A stretch of DNA of 64,000 bases from Holothuria scabra (lineage: Eukaryota > Echinodermata > Holothuroidea > Aspidochirotida > Holothuriidae). The notes under the pieces are model-generated. The model saw nothing but the letters and a program-made list of their open reading frames with translations, was not told the origin of the DNA and searched no databases. The position numbers and the translations under genes were made by a program. Shown here piece by piece: positions 46,711-57,045 of the stretch. Numbering within the stretch: the stretch's first letter is position 1; each line of letters opens with the position of its first letter. The DNA is taken from contig CM074194.1 in the NCBI GenBank assembly GCA_037179385.1, positions 1,257,001 to 1,321,000 of the forward strand. Direction: 5' to 3'.

Positions 46711-46905
46711 CAATCCTGGACAAAAATACATGGGACAGTCCCCCGCTCCCCCGTTCAATGTTGCAATTTTTGAAAATTTGAGAATATTTTGTCGAGAACA
46801 ACATTGAACTAGCCTGGGGGGAGGGGATTTTGGAAAACCGGTAAGTCTGTGCATAGGTGTTGCTACATTTGGGCAAAAATGTCCCATCATTTTTGTCCAG
46901 GATTG
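46711..46905. mobile_element. Tc1/mariner-like MITE
   Basis: TA at 46709-46710 and 46906-46907 flanks a 195-bp segment whose ends are CAATCCTGGACAAAAAT and its exact complement ATTTTTGTCCAGGATTG. A second inner block (TGGGACA left, TGTCCCA right) extends the inverted repeat. TA duplication and a CAnTnCTGGnCAAAA-type end are characteristic of Tc1-like elements. No transposase frame. The interior includes CCTGGGGGGAGGGG. Confidence 0.85.
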
Positions 46906-47344
46906 TAGCTCTTACAACATCATAGTATTAGTTAAGACCACAGGTACTGCCAATTTGTAGCTGGGATTTAATTTTACATATCCAATGGGGTTGGAATCAA
47001 ATATGCTGCCTGTAATCCTGAGTTTCCAATTTAGGAGCAATTTGGTTTTTCTGTAGATTACCTTCTGCTCTATAGCCAGTCTGAAGAGTCAATTCCAATG
47101 AATAGCACAGCTAGACATATAATCCTAATGATAAGAAAAATCAGGCAGGCAGGCAGGCTCTTGTATTAGGACCATAAACTTGGGAGAAGCCTATGGCTCA
47201 TGAATCAAAACTTCACATAAGGTGGCACCCAATTTGGTCATTTAAGCCTATTTCTCTCCTCCTATTGACGTAGAAGGAAGTAGCCAGGGTATAGTGCGCC
47301 CTCATTGGGTAGGGGTTGCCACGGTGTTATTAGGTTTTTGCCAG

Positions 47345-47575
47345 ATGGTTATTGCAGGCAATAACGATATACATATAGGTCAATAGGAGGTAGGTATGTG
47401 AGCTCATAGACTCCCAAACCAGGGAGTTCTGGGATTTTGAAAGGCCAGTTCAGATGGAAAAAGCATAGATTGATCTTGGATGAAAAGCCCACGTTATACT
47501 TTGATCCAGTCAGGAATTGAACTCCAGACTGCATGGTGTACCAGGCCATAGCACCAATATCCTGGTCTTAATGTA
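47345..47575 (-). mobile_element. tRNA-like SINE, second type (minus strand)
   Basis: On the minus strand it begins ATTGGTGCTATGGCCTGGTA, a box A-like stretch, followed about 20 bp later by GGAGTTCAATTCCTG, a good box B relative. The body continues through ATCTTGGATGAAAAGCCC-type sequence (reverse) to CTCCTATTGACC. Body sequence does not match the main SINE. A single copy is visible, so family status is uncertain. Confidence 0.5.
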
Positions 47576-47579
47576 AAGT

Positions 47580-48105
47580 TTGTTATAATTTTTGGACTTG
47601 TTTCTGTGAGATTGTACTATCTGCTTACAGTAACTTGTTTCTGTGAGATTGTTCCATTAATCTTATGGCCATAACATGTTTATGAAATTGCAACATTAAT
47701 CTGCTGGCCATTACTGTTTCTGTGAGATCATACTATTAATCTGGTGGCCATACTGTAACTTGTTTCATAAGGTTATTCCATTAGTCTGGTGGCCATAACA
47801 AGTTTCTGAAAGATTGTACCATTAATCTGGTGGCAATTACTTCTCCATTAGAGAATCCACTCCCTTGAAACTTGAACAAACTTATCCTGTCCTAGAAGTC
47901 CTTGCTTGTTACACAACTGACAAAAAGCAACCTTGTTGCAGATTACATGGTCCAGTGACTGCCTTTTGTTGTCTGTTGTTTTCTACTGTTGTAAAATCAG
48001 CCAAGTCATTGCGCTATTGGCCAAATCATGACGTCCACTTTCAAGGGGCAGAATTCTCTAATGCTCTGTAAGATTGTACCCTTAATGTGGTGGTCCATGT
48101 AAATG
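47580..48105 (+). repeat. Tandem array of ~50-65-bp units, interrupted
   Basis: Units contain CTTGTTTCTGTGAGATTGT, then CATTAATCT(G/T)(G/A)TGGCCAT. Six or so diverged units run from 47580 to about 47845. The last unit resumes at about 48063 with CTGTAAGATTGTACCCTTAA and TGGTGGTCCATG, after a 214-bp insertion that belongs to MITE family J. Confidence 0.75.
47849..48062 (+). mobile_element. MITE family J, copy 2, inserted in the tandem array
   Basis: The left end CATTAGAGAATCCACTCCCT mirrors the right end CAAGGGGCAGAATTCTCTAA with following TG. The interior matches the 23-kb copy: CTTGAACAAACTTATCCTGT, AACTGACAAAAAGCAACC, GATTACATGGTCCAGTGA, GCCAAATCATGACGTCC. The array on each side continues the same repeat, so the boundaries are well set. 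CTC lies on both sides and may be a 3-bp target duplication, but this is too short to be sure. Confidence 0.75.
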
Positions 48106-48644
48106 GTAGCTTTATAAGCTATGCCTACAAACACTGGTTGGCTGTATAATATTTATTAGCTTGGGCAACTTCATTGCTTTAGAAGTTGGATACCTTTTAC
48201 TTGGGGTTGTCAGTGGAGTAATTTCTCGACCCCATTCACTTCAACAGTGATATTTCATCAGTTCTACAGGGACATAATAATGACAGCAGATATTCTTGCT
48301 CTGGCTTCAAAGAGGCATTAATATACCAGAAATTACTGAACAAGCTTTTGGCCAGGAATTTAACTGATAACTTGGTTGCATATGCCAAATTTAAATCTCT
48401 ACTCAGCTTAAACAAACTTTATAGTCCAAAGAACCAAGTTAAACATGATAATTATGTTTAATATAAAGCTCTTGTAGACTTCTCACTTTTTCATGCACTT
48501 TTGCTTTCTTATTGCAAATCTCTGAAGTCTCCTCTTGTAAAATTTGGCTTGTTACATATTTGTTATCTCAGAGACAATGGCCTTTATGCATGAATCAGCT
48601 ATTGTAAGGACAGGATGTAATGCAACAACATCTAAAATGACTGG
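48106..48644. other. Non-coding stretch, no feature seen
   Basis: AT-rich spacer between two tandem arrays. No open frame or element. Confidence 0.5.
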
Positions 48645-48965
48645 TGCCATATAGGTTGCTACATTACTGAGCAAGTAGGTGGCCACAATAGCTACCAGGT
48701 GGCCACAACAGCTTCAAATGACTGTATAGGCCCTATACAGGTTGCCACAACACTGAGTTACAAGGTGGTCACAACAGTTACCAGGTGGCCACAACAGCTT
48801 CAATGGCTGTATAGGTCCTATACAGTATTTGCCACAATACTGAGTTAGCAGGTAGCCACAATAGCTACAGGTGGCCACTACAGCTACAGTGACTACAGTA
48901 TATAGGTCCTTTACAGGTTGCCACAATACTGAATTACTAGGTACAGTATAGCAATGATAGTTACC
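48645..48965 (+). repeat. Tandem array, ~100-bp unit, three copies or more
   Basis: Each unit contains CAGGTTGCCACAA.ACTGAGT, a pair of AGGTGGCCACAACAGCT words and CTGTATAGG.CCTATACAG, the last being a short palindrome. Units are clear at 48650-48750, 48750-48850 and 48850-48950. An internal 17-25-bp sub-repeat (GGTGGCCACAAnAGCTnCA) is nested within each. The minus-strand Cys-rich frame over this array is a by-product of the repeat. Confidence 0.85.
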
Positions 48966-49679
48966 AGACGGGTTTTAGTTAATGCTCAAGTTTCTCAACT
49001 TAAGTAAAGGAACATTTCACAATTTAAGAGTGCATATTTGCCTCATATTTTTGGACCAGCAGTACAGTGCTTTTGTTAAATTACGTCAGCCACCATGCAG
49101 GCTCACTAAGAATGTATAAATTTGCCAGCTTCAAAATGTGCAGTAGCATTATGCAAGGACTATATGCCTGAGGACTTTTTAAACAACTTGTCAGTCAGTG
49201 TATTTCACAATGGAAGGTCACCTATTTTAAAAACCATAGCTTCATTTAACAGTTGAGTAATTTACAGACAAAACATTGTTACAAGCAAGGGAATTTTCTC
49301 TGTTAGTTCAGTGCAAATACACAGCTACTGAAGGTATGTGCACTGGAGCATTTCCTTAGTTGTAACCTGTGTGTTAGCAACACTTACAGTAGGATTTACG
49401 AAGCTCATAGGCCTATACTTGTCAGCCATTGCAACGGAAAATATGCAGTACTGTGCTTTCAAGATATGTATCCTTTACAACTTTATAAGCTCTTGAAAGG
49501 TAGTGGAAAGCTAAGTTGACTGAGATTATATTCACAACGTAATATTTCTAAACTGCTCTACTGATGTGTACTCTTAGTGACCCAACAGACTATACTACTA
49601 GTTGTACTAGCGGTAGATGGTTATAACACTACCCCTCCACAAAAAATTATTACCAAAGCTTACATTATACAGAATGACC
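48966..49679. other. Non-coding stretch, no feature seen
   Basis: AT-rich, no open frame, no repeats recognised. Confidence 0.5.
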
Positions 49680-49826
49680 TGTACTGAGAGTGCTTTGATA
49701 CACATAGATCTTTCCTATACTTACCCTGAAGCAATAAACTGAGATTGTGACTGGATAAGGATGAATTTCAGACAATTGTAGGAGGGGCTTAAGTAAGAAG
49801 GCTAGGAGAACTGGACCTTTAAGACA
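49680..49826 (+). repeat. Dispersed repeat family A, copy 4
   Basis: The closest relative of 1-160: TGTACTGAGAGTGCTTTGAT, GAAGCAATAAACTGAGATTG, TGACTGGATAAGGATGAATT, CAGACAATTGTAGGAGGGGC, TTAAGTAAGAAGGCTAGGAG, AACTGGACCTTT. Together with copy 1 it gives the fullest view of the family. Confidence 0.75.
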
Positions 49827-52333
49827 ATGTTTCCTATAGTGCAAATATTCCTATATATATGTTTAATGTTATAGTGCACCAGCTACTTTTCACACAACCA
49901 GTTTTTGATCAATACACTACCTGCATTGACTGTTTTCCAGATGGCACTTACACCAGATTGTGGGACAGAATGTCAGTGTACACTGTGTGGTTTTTGCTAC
50001 AGTAAGGTTCTGTACAGTTACATACCATCAACAAAAATGATGTACCTAAAGCCTATCCCATAATCCTTTGTTACTGTTATCTGGAAAAGGTTCTATGCGA
50101 TGGTCATGTGTACACGACTATGGTAAGAACTTAAACATGGTCCTAGCATTGGGATATACAGTTAATTCTGACCATTTAATCTGGTTGGCACATGTGTTGA
50201 TTTATTTGGTTTGGTATAAGAGAAAGATGAGATTTGATGGATTTCATAATTGAATGAGTCTGGTAGGCCTGCATAGCAAATTTCTTACATCCCTGTAGAG
50301 AATTATTGAATAAAGTGGCCTTATAGTACTGAAAGTTTTATGGTTTTAAGTTAAAATTAAACCAGATCTCTGTAATAGGCCAAATTATAAAATGCAGTCG
50401 GTGTTCTGTACTATTTGATTTGAATCCCAAAGAAAATCTCATTTTTGTATGTAATGAAGGTTCAAAGTGTTGGGTGGGGCCAAGGAGATCATAAATTATT
50501 GTTAACCAGATCTAAGTATCCTTGTCCATGTGGTACTATGTGTATTATTACACTCTATTGATCTGCCAATACTTACTAGGCATGGTGCTTAAATTATATG
50601 GTTTCATGAAAAGTATAACTATCCATTTATTTATGAGATAAAGATTCATCTAAAAAAAGTTGTACATTATTCATAGCCCATTAAGCAGAAACTAACAACC
50701 CACTAAATGGCCTCCTTCAAATGGCCCAAAAAATAATACCCAGTTAAGTAAAGCATGCATTGAAATGAGTCTATTTAATACTTTAATGACATGCTCAGAC
50801 TTGTCTGACTGCTTGAATGTCTATACCTCCCAAGGAATGCTGAGCCTTTACTCTCTCTTTAATTATGCATCTCCAAGTTCTAAGATAGAATTACTTATAG
50901 TCATTTTGTTGCCTCATTTGCGCTTCACACTCTCGCAGCATGTTATTTAAGATGAAACCTGTCATTGAATTTCACAGGCTTCCAGGATACATAAGATTCT
51001 ATAGTGTCCTTGCTATTTGCCAGAACCCTGGCATTTGCCTACAAAATCACATATGCACACAACATGTCATAATAATCTCGGCTTACAGCAGTGGCTCTAG
51101 TAATTTGCACATCTGAGCGATGAAAAAGAACATTCTCCTTAAATCTAATTGAGGAGCGTTCCTATTCGCATTTGCCCCGAAACCATATCACAATATTTAC
51201 AGTATGGTATATTCCGTATCAAAGGGGGCTGTTAATGCCATATCTAACGTAGTTATAACTGCTTTTGCAAAATCTTCAAGCACTATAGTATATACACACT
51301 GCCAAAGAGTGATCAGGGGTTCTGTTGTAGTCATATAAGTCTTTCACATACACACAGGATGTATAAGCGATTTAGTCCATTAATCCCCAAATAATCACAC
51401 GATCTTGCGCAAGCTTAATTTATTACTGTATAATTTACTCAAGGAAAGACAATCTATTTTTAGTCGTAAAACGTGCAATCACACTGCACTCTCAGAGAGT
51501 GTTTAGTTTCAGCCATCACCATTTTACTAGCTTGTCCCCAGGTATATATTAATATTGTTACTTTTGCAAATTGTCACTGCAGGAACAGGATACTCTCATA
51601 TAGTTGTACAAGGACGTCATTAGTGGCCACTTAAACTTGTGCGAATGTCAAAGTGACAAGTCTGTGATTTAAAGTTATACTTTTCCTGTAAACAAGATGA
51701 GGCAGTGCATCAGTTGCCCTGCCACATGAGTGTAATTATGTCAATAGTGTATCTCAAAGCAGTATATACACAGTTAAATGATAGGCATATGGAATTGGAG
51801 GGAAGAGGGAAATTTGCCTCTCGATCTTGCCCCCTCCCCACCCCTCCCCTCCAAACAAACAAAGGACAACAGTAAAATTGGAGTAAAACTTGTAACAAGT
51901 TGAACAAGATGCATACAGAAATTAAGGCAAAACTTCAAGTTGCAGATAGCACTGTTTTTAGAATTATGGGGACTTTGAGCTGTCTTTATATGTAAAAGCA
52001 GTTTATAATTTCTCCTTTAGCAGATTGATCCCAAAAAATCACCATTTATGATCACAGAGTCCAGATTATAGATATTTTACAATCAGCTGGATTTCAATAG
52101 TAGCAGTTTAATCTAGTTCAGTCCATTGTATATTTAGATTAATGAAATTAAGCCAACCAAATATTATTATAATCACTCATATTGATGTATTATATACAAT
52201 ACAACATATTGCCATAATGAGGTTGTCTCTGTGTTTTGTGTTAAAATATAAGTCTTCAGTCTTCAGTTAAAAACTCCAAAAAGGCCCAGAGAGCCATCAC
52301 ATAGCATACAGTAACAGTTAAAAGAAGCCAACC
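49827..52333. other. Non-coding stretch, no feature seen
   Basis: AT-rich with open frames below 66 codons. The pyrimidine patch at 51820-51850 (C-rich) is the only composition anomaly. Confidence 0.5.
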
Positions 52334-52410
52334 ATGGTGACACAACCAAAACAAAAAAGTGCAACTGGAGCTAAATTGGTATTGAGAGACAAAATCTCAA
52401 AGCCACAAGT
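52334..52410 (+). CDS. Weak candidate first coding exon
   Basis: ATG in a strong initiation context (CCAACCATGG) opens 25 codons, MVTQPKQKSATGAKLVLRDK then ISKPQ, and meets a perfect GTAAGT donor at 52411. The exon would end in phase 2, which does not fit the phase-1 chain of the other candidates, so it would belong to a different transcript. Without the splice the frame stops one codon later. Good signals but very short. Confidence 0.25.
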
Positions 52411-52735
52411 GTAAGTAAAAACAACCAACAAAAGGGCCTTAAAGAGTTGGCTGAGTGAGGGACCCATGTGTTTGTCCATGGGTCTCTGATCCAACTTAAG
52501 TGGAGGTTCCAGTCAGAGGTAGCAGTACAAAAGAAACTTATTTTGAAAATTTAATTCAAATTATGAATGCATATGATTGTGATAGTTTGAAACTATTTTG
52601 TGAGTTGAAAGGTTGATTGATCAATTTAGCAAGAAAAAGCCAAAGTGAATGGAATATTCAATCTTTCAATGATAGAAATTATTGATAGGTTACTGCAACA
52701 TAAATGTCAAACATTCATCCTTTTTTTTAAAAACA

Positions 52736-52770
52736 GGACTCCTTTTTTTTTAAAAAAAAAAAAGAGTCCT
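52736..52770. repeat. A/T-rich hairpin at the SINE 5' edge
   Basis: AGGACTC followed by a T-run is mirrored by an A-run followed by GAGTCCT, giving a near-perfect stem. The right arm is the first SINE-matching sequence, so the left arm probably arose from a rearrangement or foldback during insertion. Confidence 0.7.
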
Positions 52771-52950
52771 GGTCGGGTACCAAAGAAGTTAAAAATGTGA
52801 CCTACTGTAGTTGTGCTTGGTTCTCAGTATAAGCAGTGGAGTAGAAAAAACAAGCCAGGGAGCCACAACTCAGAAAAGGTCAGTGGCAGCCGGCTCAACT
52901 TGAACCAATTGGTTGGAAACTGGGCCATAAAACTCCATATAACCTAACCC
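52764..52950 (+). mobile_element. tRNA-derived SINE, copy 4, head truncated
   Basis: Starts in the box B region (GAGTCCTGGTCGGGTACCAA) and continues with GTGACCTACTGTAGTTGTGC, AAGCAGTGGAGTAGAAAAAA, CCGGCTCAACTTGAACCA, GGTTGGAAACTGGGCCATAA, AACTCCATATAACCTAACCC. The tail has two CCTAA-like units, supporting this as the seed for the long CCTAA tract of copy 1. Confidence 0.85.
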
Positions 52951-53834
52951 TCCCCTCCTAGTCAAACAGAACATATAATTCTTATAAAAGTTGATGAGCC
53001 CTCATAAAAATTTTATGACTGATAAAGATATGTTAAAATCACTAAGAATTTAGACAAAGGTGCTGAGGCCTGCATTTTTGAACTTTCTACTTTCTTCTTA
53101 TAAAGTACTATCTGAGGCCTTCCCCCCCCCCTGCCCCTGCCCCTTCAGCAAAAGTTCATCTGTGCTGTTGGTGGTGATAATAAACCGTGCTTTGTCTGAT
53201 TTGATATTCCTGACATATAATTGCTATCACTGCACTTCTTTCGGCTCTCTCATCTAGATTAATACAAACTGTGAGGATTAAAGTGTTGCTGTAAATTAAT
53301 CTTGTGGACTAGAGGTTTATTGATTGAAAGGCAGTGCAAGCCTTGAAGGAAATTCTAATTGCCGGCTTGTTTAATTACAGCTGGTATCAAAGATTTGTCG
53401 CAATTGTTGATGAAGAATGCCTGGCATATCTCCCACTTGGTCTGTTTAATCAGCAGCTTGAATAATTTTTGAGCGACTGTGTCATGTATGCTAAAGTGTG
53501 ACAGAAGTCTAAGCTGTCTGTAACCATGGCAATATTCGAATTGGATTGGTGTATGTCTTTATATCTAGTTTGCACTTTAATTAGTTCAGTAGACTAACAA
53601 GGTAAGGGTCTTCCAGAGCCGAGGGCCAGTAGTGCCATTAATTTTTTAAATCCTTCAAAATATTGTTCAGCTATGTTCCTGCCCTTTATCTTCGATATGA
53701 TCTGATTATTACAACATATACATACATACATGTACAGTATACAGCTTATTGTCATGTGCTAGGTCCTCCAAAAAACCCAGAAGATCTGAGCTGTAGTTTG
53801 CTCTTCTGATATATTATACATGTCACACTGGTGG
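52951..53834. other. Non-coding stretch, no feature seen
   Basis: A C-rich run lies at about 53121-53145 and a short ACAT repeat at 53715-53740. No open frame of note. Confidence 0.5.
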
Positions 53835-53905
53835 AAGTGGCTGATGGTTGAGAGTATATACTGCCTTGCACAGTACTGGACGTCCTTGGATCAAATACTG
53901 GTGGA
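53835..53905 (+). mobile_element. Possible tRNA-like SINE head
   Basis: GTGGCTGATGGTTGAGAGT resembles box A and, about 40 bp on, CCTTGGATCAAATACTGG resembles box B. The 81-codon open frame here is probably incidental. A second, inverted box-B-like string (CAGGATTTGAAG) lies near 54208. Only one copy is seen, so this may be a decayed tRNA pseudogene. Confidence 0.35.
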
Positions 53906-54777
53906 ACCACTTGGAAATTTTCTGGGGACTGTCAAAAGATTTAAATTCCTCACAATAGCTGTTGAAATTGATGCTGAGGGGTTCAAATTTGTGAATTATA
54001 ATTATGAAACTGGGAATCCGATTGTGCATTTCAGGAAGTTGTACAAATTACTGAGGAAGTTGTAAGCTTTGTTTAGGTAAGCTTTCCAGCAATGGTGCAA
54101 AGCAAGGTACCCTAGCTCCACCCCTCCCAGTCTTTGGGAAAATGGATAAAGACTAAGGATACATTCAAGTCCTTTGAATGGAGACATTAAATGGCGGTCT
54201 TGGGAACAGGATTTGAAGATAAGTACACACCTGCCTCGTTAGCATCTAGTTGAAAAGAAATGGCCCATTTTGCTGGGGTTCAATCATATTTCCAGTTTGG
54301 CATAGGGCCATTGGGAGCCAAGTAGGCTTCCTGATCCTTAAATGTTCAATGTTGAAAACTGGCTGAACTTTTCAGTCTTTTGGACATGAGGAGGTTAATG
54401 AAATGATATTTTTATCTGCTCTGAAATTATGATCTATCATCCCCCTTGTTGTAATAGCAAGCTACAGTACTAAACATTTACTGTAAGTGATAACTGGGAA
54501 AGTGGGGATTTTTATGTGAAGGCAAATATTTCATATGAATCGGGCCAAGGTTTTTCTTGGCATAATTTCCCCAGCAGAACTTGTGTAACATTTTCAGCAA
54601 ATTTGGAGTTCACGCCCCCTTCCCTGCCATTGAATGTTGCCATAGTCCGGTGTATGCCTGAATTAGATGGGGTACATTCACAATGAGGATGCAGAGTGTC
54701 AAGATTGCTATTTTCCCATACTATGTTCTTTCCTTATTAGTCTCTCTTAGCCATAGTTCAGGATGACATCCTTAAGG

Positions 54778-55181
54778 CCAGGTCACACTACAGTGATATC
54801 GAATCGGATTCCCTCCGATTTTTGTTAGTTTTAATTAATACCTCCTCTATCTTTGGTCGAAAAGAAACAAAAATTTACCGCTCTGTGTTGATGTGAATTG
54901 TATCTCAGGACTACAAAATTATAAGTTATACCAATTATTCTGTGACATCACATCTGCAGACAACTTTTGTGGGATAGGCATTGTCCGATAAAAGCTATTA
55001 GTCAGTGTGATGTCACAAAATAAGTAGTTCATATTTCATTTATGTCGTCCTCTCATACCAATCATATATATACACAGGATGGCAAATTTTTGGTTCTTTC
55101 CGACAATGGATGGAGGAGATTTTAACTAAAACTCATAAAAATCGGATAGTAACCTGATCTGATATGTAGTGTGACCTGGAC
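54778..55181. mobile_element. Foldback MITE with ~65-bp inverted arms
   Basis: The left arm begins CCAGGTCACACTACAG and continues through ATCGGATT, CCGATTTTTGTTAGTTTTAA and ACCTCCTCTA. The right arm is its inverted relative, with GGAGGAGATTTTAACTAAAA, CTCATAAAAATCGG and GTAGTGTGACCTGG. A second inner pair (TGTGACATCACATCTG / CAGTGTGATGTCACA) makes most of the element palindromic. TTAAGG outside the left end and ACTTTAG outside the right hint at a TTAA target, but the right side is imperfect. No transposase frame. Confidence 0.8.
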
Positions 55182-55436
55182 TTTAGACAAATATTAAGGG
55201 AGATACTATTTATTAATGGTTATCTCATGTGAAATACATACCAACTAAATAGACCTGACCTTAATGACTAGAAAGATGCATGTGCTAGCCATCTCATACA
55301 CCAACCGATAGTATTGTTGACAAGATCATTCTTATTTCACCTTAACTAAGCACCCAGCTTAGTTTTTTTTCCCCATGAAACTATATGGGGTGAAAATACA
55401 AAGAGTGGGATTGATGTTTGCTCCATTATTATCGAG

Positions 55437-55577
55437 AGGAACAAAATAAGGAAGAAATGGCCAGGGCCCGGAGGATTGGCATCACCCTCAGCCCAACTGA
55501 AGTAACTCAGAAAATGACAGGACTGTGGAAGAGGTTATCAGAAACCACGGTAGATTCATTTGGCAATTTAATGAAAA
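55437..55577 (+). CDS. Candidate internal coding exon, phase 1-1, HMG-box-like
   Basis: A 141-bp open segment lies between an acceptor-like TGCTCCATTATTATCGAG and a consensus GTAAGT donor at 55578. Its bases are clearly richer in GC than the flanks. The product has EEQNKEEMARARRIGI, then LSPTEVTQKMTGLWKRLSE and SFGNLMK. The Leu-Ser, Trp and Phe positions align without gaps to helices 2 and 3 of an HMG box, but the helix-1 aromatic core is not secure. Phase 1 at both ends matches the candidate exons on either side. The acceptor is the weakest signal. Confidence 0.5.
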
Positions 55578-55904
55578 GTAAGTACGTGAAACGTGAGTTG
55601 AGCTGTTATCCGTCAACTCATCTGCTTAAGAGGGCTTAAGCTGTGGCCTGCAAATTTAGCCCAATAATTTTTTTCACCAGATTTTGCAGTTTTTGTAAGC
55701 ACCTCTCCAGTTCAGCCCTCTTCTGTTTGCTAGATCTGCACAGCTACTATTACAGGTGTATGTGTTAGCTATTTAAGTGTGCAAGCTAGATCTATTTCGT
55801 GAAATTTTGTCACTTTATTGCACCAATTTTCATCTTATGAACTTGTTTTACAACAACAGTCTTCAAAAGGAAAGTACTCCTTCCTTCATGCCGTCAATCC
55901 TCCT

Positions 55905-56166
55905 TATAGACGAATCTGATTAGCGCTTGTTTTTAGTGACTGTAGGCAGCCATTAGTGGGGTCCATCAGCCTTAAATGGTCCTTAATTATTGTTTACATG
56001 AATTTCAAACCATCATGTTTAGTGAAATTGGAGAATTCAAGATACAAATTAGTGTACAACCATCCATGATAGAGGCAAGCAAGGAAATCAAAAGATTTAA
56101 AGGTGACGGACCCCAGTTATGGCCAACTGAAATCAGACCATCACTTGCTGTCCGGATTCGTATATA
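55905..56166. mobile_element. TA-flanked MITE family E, copy 1
   Basis: TATA at both ends encloses GACGAATCTGATTAGCGC on the left and GTCCGGATTCGTATA on the right. Further in, GGCAGCCATTAGTGGGGTCC is mirrored by GGACCCCAGTTATGGCC. A second copy lies at 60568-60829 in the same orientation. The TA-type flank suggests Tc1/mariner-like or a related class, without proof. The 63-codon open frame inside is not transposase-like. Confidence 0.75.
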
Positions 56167-56617
56167 GCTGTTATGGATACACCTTCAACTCTCTTGCTTC
56201 CCTTCCCAATAGACACCACTAAAAATTTCATGTTCATGTGGTAAATAGGTGAGGGGTGGTCTCGGGGAGTTTGGTTTAAAGTGTTAGGTCTTTTGAAGCA
56301 AAATGTGAAAATGTTACAGTCATTGTGTGGGGAGGGGGGGTCTCAAAATAAAAAGTGGGGCATCTTGAAAGTTATGTGCCAGGGAGATATTATACTGTAT
56401 CCATCATCTCCCAAGGCCAACCACACAATGCTTGCCCATTTTATTCCTCTGCTACCCCAGCAAAATGGTACTCAGTTTACATCCCATTGCTCTTTTGGGC
56501 AAGTCAAGAAGTTTAATTCTTGTGGAACTCTGCTAGCCTACCCAGACTAGTGTCCCATTTTGGTGAAGATTGTCCATAGGTTTACTATCAAACTGTAAAT
56601 CTACATTGACCCTCCTT
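56167..56617. other. Non-coding stretch, no feature seen
   Basis: Contains a G-rich run near 56330-56341 and an 89-codon open frame without recognised family. Confidence 0.45.
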
Positions 56618-56655
56618 ACCCCCTATGCACACTTTGTAATCCCCACTTACCCGCA
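56618..56655 (+). repeat. Short dispersed repeat, second copy of 12228
   Basis: ACACTTTGTAATCCCCACTT followed by ACCC is identical to 12228-12266. The preceding pyrimidine-rich context (CCTCCTTACCCCC) is also similar in both copies. Confidence 0.55.
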
Positions 56656-56993
56656 GTCATTGTTCTTCTTCAGACGAGTGAAATAATCCTGTAGTTTCCT
56701 AAATGTCCAATGGGCCAATCTCTTTTTAGTTCTGCACAAGAGCTAAACTTGTCTTTATGCCTCATAAGTTGATTTAGCAAAAAATTGTGAAGAAAATCTT
56801 CAAGCTTTGTTGTAAAACCTGAAAAAACCTCTCTGATGTGAAGCTTAAATACACTACTAGTTGAATGGGGTTTATAGTATTTTTAGTGGATTGTTAAAAA
56901 ATTGCAAAAGATAGGCATCACTGGGACAAAAGTGAAGTTTGAAAGAGTTTTGATTTGCTGCCCTCTATTGGCCAGGATGTATTTAGGTAGTAT

Positions 56994-57045
56994 CATGTTC
57001 ACTGTATATATGCCTCTGTCATGTTCACTGTATGTATGCCTCTGT
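56994..57045 (+). repeat. 26-bp tandem duplication
   Basis: CATGTTCACTGTATATATGC then CTCTGT is followed at once by a second copy differing at one base, then CATG again. A young local duplication. Confidence 0.95.

Noticed and set aside
46950..47020. Another tRNA-like head (minus strand, near GCTGGGATTTAATTTT)
   Set aside because: The box B-like string is poor and no box A is found at the right distance.
48714..48926. Cys-rich 70-codon minus-strand frame, resembling a small secreted peptide
   Set aside because: Its composition follows from the GGTGGCCACAA repeat words of the underlying array.
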